Shown one piece after another: positions 11,905 to 18,750 of a stretch of 20,944 nt of DNA; the first letter of the stretch is position 1, and every line of letters starts with the position of its first letter. The DNA is from a virus, in IMG/VR virus record IMGVR_UViG_3300037346_000553, positions 1 through 20,944 of that record; one strand, 5' to 3'. A program made the position numbers and the translations under genes. A model generated the notes under the pieces. That model was not told the DNA's origin. It was given only the letters and a program-made list of their open reading frames with translations, and made no database searches.

Positions 11905-12384
11905 TTAAAATGTTGAGTCAATAATTAATTGCTTAATTTCCTCTGTGATTTTTTTCTTATTTGCATTAGAAGGTAAAATTAAATTACTATTAAGATAATC
12001 AACAATAACAGATGCTAATACTTGCGCGCCTGATGGTTTACTCTTTCCTGTAACCTGGACCATAGCTTCATTTGTAGTATAGTTTTCGTAAGCTTCATCT
12101 ATCTTTTCATTAATATGTTTTTTAGCTTCTTTAATATATGAATCTGCTTTATGCTCAGGATTATCATTCATTTCATATGAATATGCTTCTTTCGCAATAC
12201 AGTGTCCTGCCTCCATAACTGGGCCAACAATTGCGGCCATATTATAACCTGTATTTATACGTGGTGATGAACCTAGTGAATATGTTGACATTGAATTCGT
12301 ACCAAAACCAACAGGTACAAAATCTTCAAACAATGGTAATTTTTTCATGTTATTTAGTATTTGTTTTTTTATATATTCATTCAT
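11905..12384 (-). CDS. Hypothetical protein with capsid-targeting-like start, minus strand
   Basis: The long reading starts at 12384 (159 aa), but ATG at 12346-12348, after the A-rich leader CTAAATAAC, would give MKKLPLFEDFVPVGFG, the typical look of phage internal or prohead-core proteins; I favour that start (about 147 aa). The middle (VMEAGHCIAKEAYSYEMND) and the C-terminal part (IKEAKKHINEKIDEAYENY) are helical. No enzymatic motif. It is first in the minus-strand operon, with a promoter probably in 12385-12425, the only divergent gap in the window. Confidence 0.65.
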   Translation of the reverse strand: MNEYIKKQILNNMKKLPLFEDFVPVGFGTNSMSTYSLGSSPRINTGYNMAAIVGPVMEAGHCIAKEAYSYEMNDNPEHKADSYIKEAKKHINEKIDEAYENYTTNEAMVQVTGKSKPSGAQVLASVIVDYLNSNLILPSNANKKKITEEIKQLIIDSTF

Positions 12385-12425
12385 AAACTATATATGATAA
12401 ATACATATAATAATAAACATAAAAT
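12385..12425. promoter_or_regulatory. Divergent intergenic region
   Basis: A 41-bp nearly pure A/T gap between the minus-strand operon and the plus-strand run starting at 12426. It must hold start signals for at least one direction. TATATATG and TACATATAATA stretches could serve as -7 elements, but no copy of the TTTTCA/TATATTTR promoter is present. Confidence 0.35.
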
Positions 12426-12716
12426 ATGAATGATTTTTATAGAACACCAGCAGGTCGTAAATTTTATGATGCTGATATGCCTAGATTAATATCTGCGTTA
12501 GAAAAAATTGCATTGAAGATGGATGAATCCAATAAATTAGATGAAAGAAAATTTAAGTTAGAGGAAAAGCTAATGAAACAGCAATTAAAGGAGGTTAATG
12601 AATCTCTAAAAGAATCAAGTGGTGTAAATCCTCGTCAACATACTGGTTCATATGTTAGTGAATTGGTAAAAGAATCAGTATCCACAAATACTAGTACAAA
12701 TACTACTCAAAGATAA
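12426..12716 (+). CDS. Hypothetical phage protein (96 aa)
   Basis: It begins MNDFYRTPAGRKFYDADMPR, followed by LISALEKIALKMDE, a start pattern ('..Y.T..G.kFy...mP.l...LekIa..l') that I know from small proteins of large phages, function undetermined. The middle is a charged coiled-coil-like helix and the end is Ser/Thr-rich. The TAA overlaps the next ATG by one base. Confidence 0.65.
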   Translation: MNDFYRTPAGRKFYDADMPRLISALEKIALKMDESNKLDERKFKLEEKLMKQQLKEVNESLKESSGVNPRQHTGSYVSELVKESVSTNTSTNTTQR

Positions 12717-12982
12717 TGAAAACCGCAGATATGACCAAAGCCGAGTTTATGAAAGGTCTTTCTAAATGGAAGAGAGGATATATGCAAAAACCCAAATCTT
12801 GGCAAAAGGTTTGGTTATGGTGGGAGAAAAATAAAGATGACCCAAAGGAGCAATGGTTTATGAACATCGCCAGATCAACTAAAACTGGAATAGAAGAATC
12901 TTCATGGATCATCGCTAAAAACATTGAACACTGGATTGATGTAATGGAACGTGATGGGTATAAATATTATATAGATGAATAA
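12716..12982 (+). CDS. Hypothetical protein (88 aa)
   Basis: A soluble, Trp- and Lys-rich protein (FMKGLSKWKRGYM, WQKVWLWWEKNKDD, ARSTKTGIEESSWIIAKNI). No recognised motif. It starts in the stop codon of the preceding gene and its end overlaps the next gene by eight bases, so it belongs to the same translated unit that leads to DnaJ. Confidence 0.6.
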   Translation: MKTADMTKAEFMKGLSKWKRGYMQKPKSWQKVWLWWEKNKDDPKEQWFMNIARSTKTGIEESSWIIAKNIEHWIDVMERDGYKYYIDE

Positions 12983-13319
12983 TTTAACTGCTGCTTTTGT
13001 TCTTTTCTTTATAGGGCAAGGTATAATATGGATTCAATCATATGGTCAATTTATTTGGCCATGGTGGAAAAACAATCCACTTTTAATTTCATTTACTTTA
13101 GGTGGTATTGCAAGTTACATTTTTATTAAGGCAACTTATTATACCTATTTACATTTTGATGGTTTACTTTGGCCAGGTAGATTTATAGGATTTGGAACAG
13201 GTATTTTAATATTTGCTATATTAACATATTTTCTAATGAGTGAAGGTATAACATTAAAAACTATGGTATCATTACTATTGGCAATATCATTAATTGCTGT
13301 ACAAATATTTTGGAAATGA
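12975..13319 (+). CDS. Four-span membrane protein (114 aa)
   Basis: Four hydrophobic segments: residues about 4-20, 37-53, 69-87 and 92-112, joined by short loops, with FIWPWWKNNP between the first two. A polytopic inner-membrane protein of unknown function; the end SLLLAISLIAVQIFWK is strongly hydrophobic. It overlaps both neighbours (eight bases at the start; its TGA overlaps the DnaJ ATG as ATGA). Confidence 0.65.
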   Translation: MNNLTAAFVLFFIGQGIIWIQSYGQFIWPWWKNNPLLISFTLGGIASYIFIKATYYTYLHFDGLLWPGRFIGFGTGILIFAILTYFLMSEGITLKTMVSLLLAISLIAVQIFWK

Positions 13320-14143
13320 AAGACCCTTATAAAATACTAGGATTAGATAGATCTGCATCTGATGATGAAATAAAAAAAGCTTATCGTAAATTAGCACTAG
13401 AATTTCACCCGGACCGAAATGGTGGGAATGATGAACAGTTTAAGGAAATTGCTGAGGCTTATGAAATATTAAATGATCCTAGAAAGAAAGCTCAATTTAA
13501 TTCAAGTTTTAATTTTGGTAATGGCATGTTTGATGAACAACTATTTGAAGACTTTTTAAAGAATCATAGTTTTGCTGGATCATTTAATTCTAGATATGGT
13601 TGGGCTGATAATGGAAAGGGCCAAGATATTAAAACACAAATTCATATAACTTTAGAAGAAGCTTATTTTGGTACCAATAGAGAAATACGGTTAGGTCTAA
13701 AAGCGGTTGTTGTTAAAATCCAATCTGGTACTACCAATGCACAGCGCTTAAGATTAAAAGGATTAGGACAAAAAGGAATGACCGATGAACTTAACGGTGA
13801 CTTAATACTTACAGTTATTATATTGGATCATCCTGACTATATGATAGATAATAAAGGTATTCATAAAATACATAAAGTTGATGTATTTGAAGCAATGCTA
13901 GGAGGTAAGTCATCAATAGATATATTTGACAAGAAAATTAATTTTATAATACCACAAGGTACACAAAATGGTACTATACTAAGAATACAAGGAAAGGGTT
14001 ATCCTATATACAATCAGGTTGATAAGTATGGTGATCTCTATGTTAATGTATTAATTGAATTACCAAAGGATCTTACTAGTGGAGAACTATCTCTAATTAA
14101 AGATATAAAAAATATGATAGATGGAAGAAAACAGACCACCTAG
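13316..14143 (+). CDS. dnaJ: DnaJ-family co-chaperone (type II, no zinc finger)
   Basis: Residues 1-65 are a J domain (MKDPYKILGLDRSASDDEIK, AYRKLALEFHPDRNGG) with the essential HPD at 31-33, which stimulates the Hsp70 ATPase. A short Gly/Phe/Asn region follows, then two C-terminal substrate-binding domains (THITLEEAYFG-like start, LRLKGLGQKG, later LRIQGKGYP and DLYVNVLIELP). There are no CxxCxGxG repeats, so it is like CbpA rather than canonical DnaJ. The chosen ATG at 13316 overlaps the previous TGA; an earlier TTG at 13310 is in frame but unnecessary. A phage-coded J protein probably redirects host DnaK to phage proteins. Confidence 0.92.
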   Translation: MKDPYKILGLDRSASDDEIKKAYRKLALEFHPDRNGGNDEQFKEIAEAYEILNDPRKKAQFNSSFNFGNGMFDEQLFEDFLKNHSFAGSFNSRYGWADNGKGQDIKTQIHITLEEAYFGTNREIRLGLKAVVVKIQSGTTNAQRLRLKGLGQKGMTDELNGDLILTVIILDHPDYMIDNKGIHKIHKVDVFEAMLGGKSSIDIFDKKINFIIPQGTQNGTILRIQGKGYPIYNQVDKYGDLYVNVLIELPKDLTSGELSLIKDIKNMIDGRKQTT

Positions 14144-14369
14144 AATAATTATACTAGGATTAAATAACATAGATCATGATGAATTCATGGAGGTGTTTTA
14201 CAATTTGATGATATCTTCACCTGATAATATTTTAAATTATGACGAAACACCACAACATAAAATAGCAAAACTTGATAACTTACTTAAGTTTTTTGAAGAG
14301 AGAGAACAATTTGAAAAATGCGCAAAAATTAAACAAATACAAAAACTGTTAAATGATAACATTAAATAA
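14121..14369 (+). CDS. Small UVR-motif protein (82 aa)
   Basis: The C-terminal 35 residues (KIAKLDNLLKFFEEREQFEK, then CAKIKQIQKLL) fit the UVR motif that in UvrB/UvrC and McsA-type proteins makes helical-hairpin contacts. The N-terminal half is short and acidic. It overlaps the DnaJ gene by 23 bases and the next gene by 17, so it is tightly coupled. It might be an adaptor for a host UvrB/Clp-like partner, but this is inference. Confidence 0.7.
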   Translation: MEENRPPRIIILGLNNIDHDEFMEVFYNLMISSPDNILNYDETPQHKIAKLDNLLKFFEEREQFEKCAKIKQIQKLLNDNIK

Positions 14370-14823
14370 GGAAGCAGAGTTAAAAAAGACCCTATTAGGT
14401 ATCTTAGGTGAAAAGATCGTAGCAAAATATCTCAGGGATAAAGGTCATAATGTTAATGAATCGTTATATATGTTTGATTCATCTAAAGATTTGGACGTTG
14501 ATGGTAATAATGTTGAAGTTAAGACGCAGGTACCATTCTTAATATATGATTCATTTGCAGTAGGGATTAATCAAATGAACAAAATACAAAATTCACATAG
14601 GGTATATTGGGTAAGTGTTCCACCAACTAAAGTAAATGATGCTTTAGCAGGATATGTGTTTGAAATGGATCCTAAGATTGCAACAAGTACACTACATAGA
14701 TTAAAAACCGGTAGAGAGATTATGTGTTTTAAAAGAAATCAAGAAGGTATGAAAATTGTTTACCAAATAAAGGATCAAAAATTGCTTAACCATCTTAGCG
14801 AATTATCTACAAGTTATCTTTAA
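14353..14823 (+). CDS. PD-(D/E)xK nuclease-like protein (156 aa)
   Basis: The N-terminal part has LGEKIVAKYLRDKGHNV, then SSKDLDVDGNNVEVKTQVPF. Glu20, an Asp at 46/48, and Glu55-x-Lys57 form the E-D-ExK arrangement of the PD-(D/E)xK nuclease fold (as in restriction enzymes and Holliday-junction resolvase-like proteins). The rest has alternating strands and helices (VYWVSVPPTK, YVFEMDP). Metal-dependent DNA cleavage is expected if active; the substrate is unknown. It overlaps the UVR-motif gene by 17 bases. Confidence 0.65.
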   Translation: MITLNKEAELKKTLLGILGEKIVAKYLRDKGHNVNESLYMFDSSKDLDVDGNNVEVKTQVPFLIYDSFAVGINQMNKIQNSHRVYWVSVPPTKVNDALAGYVFEMDPKIATSTLHRLKTGREIMCFKRNQEGMKIVYQIKDQKLLNHLSELSTSYL

Positions 14824-14833
14824 CTAAAAGTAT

Positions 14834-15586
14834 ATGATAAGTTTATTAGAACATATGAATTATAAACCACCAGTACTCAAGGGTGGTCAATTAGGATCAT
14901 TTGAAATAAGAGAGAATCAACCTGGGTATTACTATCTTTATATCAATGGAGAACAGTGGATGGCATATAATACAAATACTCACCTAGAGGCATATGAAGT
15001 CTATTCTCACTATATGTTAGCAGAAGGGCATGTTATTGTTACAGGTATGGGTTTTGGAGTTAGGGAAAATTGGATTTTAAGTAAGCCTAGCGTTACTAAG
15101 TTAACCATTATTGAAAGTAGTAAAGACTTGATAGAGTATCATACAAAAAATAAATCTGAGTTTTTAAATGATCATAGGGTAGAAGTTATTAATTGTGATG
15201 CATCTGAATATAAAGGTTCTTGCGATGTATTACTGTTAGATCATTACGAATTAGCCGATTATGAAAGTATACTCACCAACGTTAAATTAGTTCATGATAA
15301 TATTGAATGTAAGACTATGTGGTTTTGGCCACTAGAGAGAATAATCATGCACTCGAGAAGATGGCATACATTTAATGATGAACCCTATAATCTTATCACT
15401 AAACATGAATCATACAAGCTATTAAAGAAAAATTGGAACTTAGATAAGCTTCATGTTTTCACAGAAGATGAAATTGATTTAATGTGTATGATGTTTCATT
15501 CCAAAATGTTTTCCCAATCTGAACAACTTTTAAATAATCAATTTAGTAATAGAGATGCATACTATGAATTATATAGATGTATTTAA
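14834..15586 (+). CDS. Class I SAM-methyltransferase / spermidine-synthase-like protein (250 aa)
   Basis: A Rossmann-fold pattern is visible: VIVTGMGFGVREN (G71, G73, G75; motif I), an acidic residue at the end of the next strand (TIIESS, E94), VINCDASEY (D122; motif III) and DVLLLDHYEL (motif IV). This spacing is that of class I SAM-dependent methyltransferases and of spermidine synthase relatives. An N-terminal beta segment (about 20-45) is also like spermidine synthases. The substrate cannot be inferred. It starts ten bases after the nuclease-like gene and is followed by the ligase promoter. Confidence 0.7.
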   Translation: MISLLEHMNYKPPVLKGGQLGSFEIRENQPGYYYLYINGEQWMAYNTNTHLEAYEVYSHYMLAEGHVIVTGMGFGVRENWILSKPSVTKLTIIESSKDLIEYHTKNKSEFLNDHRVEVINCDASEYKGSCDVLLLDHYELADYESILTNVKLVHDNIECKTMWFWPLERIIMHSRRWHTFNDEPYNLITKHESYKLLKKNWNLDKLHVFTEDEIDLMCMMFHSKMFSQSEQLLNNQFSNRDAYYELYRCI

Positions 15587-15623
15587 AATTGTTAATAACT
15601 TTTCCAAAAAAGTTCACAAAATA

Positions 15624-15655
15624 TTTTCAAATCCCAATTAAATTGATTATATTTA
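15624..15655 (+). promoter_or_regulatory. Shared-family promoter, copy C
   Basis: TTTTCA at 15624-15629, 18 bases, then TATATTTA at 15648-15655; upstream AAAAAAGTT-CA-AAAA matches copy A, downstream ATAATTAAAACAA matches copy B. The ligase ATG lies 25 bases downstream. Confidence 0.75.
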
Positions 15656-15680
15656 TATAATAATTAAAACAACGGAAAAT

Positions 15681-16985
15681 ATGGAAACTTTTATAAAAGA
15701 TCTAAATTACTTACAATCATTCCTAAATGAAATGAACAAATCATCATCAGGAAATTATAAGATTGCAACTATTTGTAAACATGCTGATTCCGAATTCTTA
15801 AAGAAAATTTTTAATTATACATACAACCCATTTAAAAAATACGGTGTACACACAAAGGTTCTTATAAAGAACTCTCATCTAATTGCGCCTGAAAACTTAT
15901 ATCCTAATCTGTTTCAATTATTGGATGACTTAGCAGAAAATAATTTAACAGGTCATGCTGCTATCCAAGCAGTAAATTCATTTACTAATGAATTACCAAC
16001 TGACTTACAAAAAATAATACACTACATCTTAGATAGAGACCTTCGTATGGGTGCATCAATTTCATCAGTACTTAAGATACATCCTAATATCATTCCTGTT
16101 TTTAAAGTTGCATTAGCGCACCCTTACTCACCATCACGTGTGGATTTCGTAAAGGAAGAATGGTACGGTTCTCGTAAACTTGACGGTGTCCGTTGTATCT
16201 GTCGCAAAGAAGGCAATACTGTAACATTTTATTCTAGAAACGGTAAGGAGTTTGAAACACTAGGTCGCATTGCTGATGATATTAAAAAGATACCTGGAAA
16301 CTTCATCCTAGACGGTGAAGTATGTATGGTTGATGAAAACGGTAAAGAAGACTTTCAAGGTATTATGAAACAGTTTCGTAAAAAGGATCATACAATACAA
16401 AATCCTAAATTCTTGGTATTTGACTGTCTTACCATAGAGGAGTTTGATAATCATAAAGGTACTGATAAATTAGCTGACCGTTTACAACGCCCTACTATGA
16501 ATAGCATATCGGTCGGTAATTTTAATACTCTTACTATTGTTGAACAGGTTCAAATTAATACCGAGGAAGAATTTACCGAAATGGCAAAGGATGCTGAACT
16601 TAATGGTTATGAAGGTATTATGGTTCGTAAGAACATTGGTTATGAAGGTACCCGTTCACATAGTTTACTTAAGGTTAAAAAATTCCATGATGCAGAATAT
16701 ACTGTATTGGAATGTGTAAACGGAACTATTCGTTGGACTGAAAATGGACAACAGGTAGAAAAGGAATGTTTAAGTAGTATTATTGTTGAACATAAAGGAT
16801 ATCGAGTATCAGTAGGATCTGGCTTTTCTAAAGAACAAAGAGAATACTATTTAAACCGTCATGATGAACTAATCGGTAAAACTGCAACTATTCAATACTT
16901 TGAAGAATCGCAAAACCAAATGGGTGGGTACTCCTTACGTTTTCCGGTTGTAAAACATATATATAAAAATGGCAGAGATTGTTAA
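15681..16985 (+). CDS. ATP-dependent DNA ligase
   Basis: A 434-residue nucleotidyltransferase ligase. The adenylation motif is SRKLDGVR with nucleophile K166 (KLDG 166-169); then FYSRNGKEF (motif III region), FILDGEVCM (motif IIIa/IV), EGIMVRKN (motif IV) and LLKVKKF (motif V). The N-terminal 140 residues are a helical DNA-binding domain and the C-terminal part is an OB fold (IIVEHKGYRVSVGSGF). It seals nicks in DNA using ATP. Size and layout resemble ligases of T4-like and other large phages. It is driven by promoter copy C and thus appears co-regulated with the 3'-phosphatase that prepares ends for it. Confidence 0.93.
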   Translation: METFIKDLNYLQSFLNEMNKSSSGNYKIATICKHADSEFLKKIFNYTYNPFKKYGVHTKVLIKNSHLIAPENLYPNLFQLLDDLAENNLTGHAAIQAVNSFTNELPTDLQKIIHYILDRDLRMGASISSVLKIHPNIIPVFKVALAHPYSPSRVDFVKEEWYGSRKLDGVRCICRKEGNTVTFYSRNGKEFETLGRIADDIKKIPGNFILDGEVCMVDENGKEDFQGIMKQFRKKDHTIQNPKFLVFDCLTIEEFDNHKGTDKLADRLQRPTMNSISVGNFNTLTIVEQVQINTEEEFTEMAKDAELNGYEGIMVRKNIGYEGTRSHSLLKVKKFHDAEYTVLECVNGTIRWTENGQQVEKECLSSIIVEHKGYRVSVGSGFSKEQREYYLNRHDELIGKTATIQYFEESQNQMGGYSLRFPVVKHIYKNGRDC

Positions 16986-17031
16986 ACCATTCTATACCAA
17001 AACTTACATCTAATGAGCTTAATTTATATTA

Positions 17032-17045
17032 ATGGTAATTACCAT
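17032..17045. promoter_or_regulatory. 14-bp palindrome, possible operator
   Basis: ATGGTAATTACCAT is a perfect 14-bp palindrome in the 77-base gap between the ligase and the HAD phosphatase genes. Its place 18 bases before the ATG at 17063 would suit a repressor site for the downstream genes. It is too AT-rich for a terminator stem and has no T-tract. Confidence 0.35.
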
Positions 17046-17062
17046 ATATGAGTTTTTAAATA

Positions 17063-17632
17063 ATGATAAACGGCATGAATAAAATTAATGAAAAGTATAC
17101 TACTGATAAGATCCTAATCTTTGACATAGATGATACTATCGCAATTACAGCTGCAAAAATTATTGTTACTGATTCTAAAACTGGTGAAACCTGTGAATTG
17201 TCACCAGAAGAATTTAATCATTATGAGAAACATAAAAATCATATAATTAACTTTGATCAATTTAAGTCATTGGAAATTATGAAAGCTGGTAAATTAATTG
17301 CTAGGTACTTTGATATTCTTAAAAAGAATTACCAAAAAGGAATTGCGATTGGTATTATCACAGCAAGAGATAATCAAAATATGATTTATGAATGGTTAAG
17401 ATTTCATATAGGTTTTCATATTGACAAAAAGTTAATATGGGCAGTCAATGATCCTGTGCATGGTCTTAGTGGAAATATACAGAAAAGAAAACAGGATGCA
17501 ATGAAATGGTTTATTGAACAAGGTTATATTGACATCACGTTTTTTGATGATGATAAGGCTAATATAAAATTGATAAAGCAATTAGAAAAAGAGCTTGATG
17601 TAAAAATTAAAACTCATCTTGCTAAAAAGTAA
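17063..17632 (+). CDS. HAD-superfamily phosphatase (189 aa)
   Basis: Motif I is IFDIDDTIA (D21, D23), motif II ITARDN (110-114), motif III a Lys in KRKQDAMKWF, and motif IV FFDDD (161-165): a complete HAD phosphatase set. A cap-like insertion (residues about 35-80) lies between motifs I and II. It differs from the polynucleotide 3'-phosphatase at 8396 and is more like phage HAD proteins often called nucleotidases or acid phosphatases; the substrate is uncertain. ATG at 17075 is a possible alternative start. The next gene, deaminase-like, begins five bases after its stop. Confidence 0.8.
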   Translation: MINGMNKINEKYTTDKILIFDIDDTIAITAAKIIVTDSKTGETCELSPEEFNHYEKHKNHIINFDQFKSLEIMKAGKLIARYFDILKKNYQKGIAIGIITARDNQNMIYEWLRFHIGFHIDKKLIWAVNDPVHGLSGNIQKRKQDAMKWFIEQGYIDITFFDDDKANIKLIKQLEKELDVKIKTHLAKK

Positions 17633-17637
17633 AATTC

Positions 17638-18120
17638 ATGAAAAATCATAATAATAAAATACAACGGTTGAGTATAAAGATTGATACTTTTATTCAAATT
17701 TTACTTAATATTAAAACCTTATCAAATTCTTCTACTACCAAAGTAGGTTGTATGACACTTAAAAAAGATTTAAGTAAGATTGCTAGCTTTGGTTATAATG
17801 GTTCATATAGCGGTGCCCAAATAAATCTAAGCACAGGAACTGAAGAAGAATCATTAATACCTGGTGAAAGTGGATTTATTCACGCTGAGGTTAATATGAT
17901 AGCAAAATTTAAAGAACACGACCCTGAAAATTACATAGTACTCCTAACTCTTTCTCCGTGTAAACTGTGTACAAAAATCCTTGTGAACGCAGGATTTAAA
18001 CATGTTTACTGGGTTGATGAATATAGAGATACAAGCCACCTTCAAATCTTTACTGAATGTGGAATTACCAGTGGTGATACAAAAGAACTACTAAAACACT
18101 ACCAGCAGATCAAAGAGTGA
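17638..18120 (+). CDS. dCMP deaminase-like zinc enzyme (160 aa)
   Basis: The cytidine/deoxycytidylate deaminase signature is complete: IHAEVNMIAK (H82, catalytic E84) and TLSPCKLCTKIL (C108, C111), which bind zinc. Upstream, TKVGCMTLKKD and SFGYNGSYSG match the substrate-pocket strands of dCMP deaminases. It should convert dCMP (or a related cytosine nucleotide) to dUMP, feeding dTTP synthesis; many large phages carry such an enzyme. The 160-residue length is normal. Confidence 0.87.
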   Translation: MKNHNNKIQRLSIKIDTFIQILLNIKTLSNSSTTKVGCMTLKKDLSKIASFGYNGSYSGAQINLSTGTEEESLIPGESGFIHAEVNMIAKFKEHDPENYIVLLTLSPCKLCTKILVNAGFKHVYWVDEYRDTSHLQIFTECGITSGDTKELLKHYQQIKE

Positions 18121-18145
18121 ATATATACAAAAAAGTATACTCACA

Positions 18146-18724
18146 TTGATAGTTGAAGCCTTATCATTTAAATTAGCATTAGATTTTTTACAATATCTTA
18201 AAAAGAATAGAATCACCGCAATCAATGCAAAGATTACATTTTGGGATAGGGTAAATAATGAATTCACCACATATGAAGATGTTGCTGCAATGTCTTTATA
18301 TTTTGATACACAATATAAATTTATTGATAATTGCGTGTTAGGCTCTCTATGTTCACTTGAGCTATTTGACGGTACAAGTAATTTGTATGATTTTACTACA
18401 GAATATACTGCATCTAATATTACAAATTCATATAAGCTAATTTCAGGTTCCCAATATGATCGTCAAAGAAACGAACAGAGAGGAATTTTAGTAAATCGAC
18501 AAATTTCATTTATTAATCAAGCAGTTGAAGAGTATCTTAAATTCTATAATGAAATACGAAAAATATATGTAACTGGAATTTATTCTCCTTGTTATGCCCA
18601 ACCGGGATGGAGTCAAAATACATGGTACTTAAATTCACTTAGGGTTGGTTTGATTACAAATAAAACAAATAAACAATTTCCATATAAGGGAGTTAAGATA
18701 GAAAAAGAACCACCTACGCAGTAA
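18146..18724 (+). CDS. Unknown protein before the fibre gene (about 192 aa)
   Basis: Not recognised. The protein starts hydrophobic (IVEALSFKLALDFLQYL), has a beta-rich middle (KITFWDRVNN, then VLGSLCSLELFDGTSNLYDF) and ends with QPGWSQNTWYLNSLRVGLIT. There is no ATG near the start: TTG at 18146 is the only usual start before a Met at about residue 49, and the frame is open upstream to 18095. Position directly before the collagen-like fibre suggests a structural or assembly role; this is inference from context. Confidence 0.65.
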   Translation: MIVEALSFKLALDFLQYLKKNRITAINAKITFWDRVNNEFTTYEDVAAMSLYFDTQYKFIDNCVLGSLCSLELFDGTSNLYDFTTEYTASNITNSYKLISGSQYDRQRNEQRGILVNRQISFINQAVEEYLKFYNEIRKIYVTGIYSPCYAQPGWSQNTWYLNSLRVGLITNKTNKQFPYKGVKIEKEPPTQ

Positions 18725-18750
18725 AATAAATAAAAAAAGATCTAACATAC

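Noticed and set aside
16971-17051. Two tiny frames after the ligase (14 and 12 codons)
   Set aside because: Too short, overlapping the ligase end and the palindrome, with no further support.
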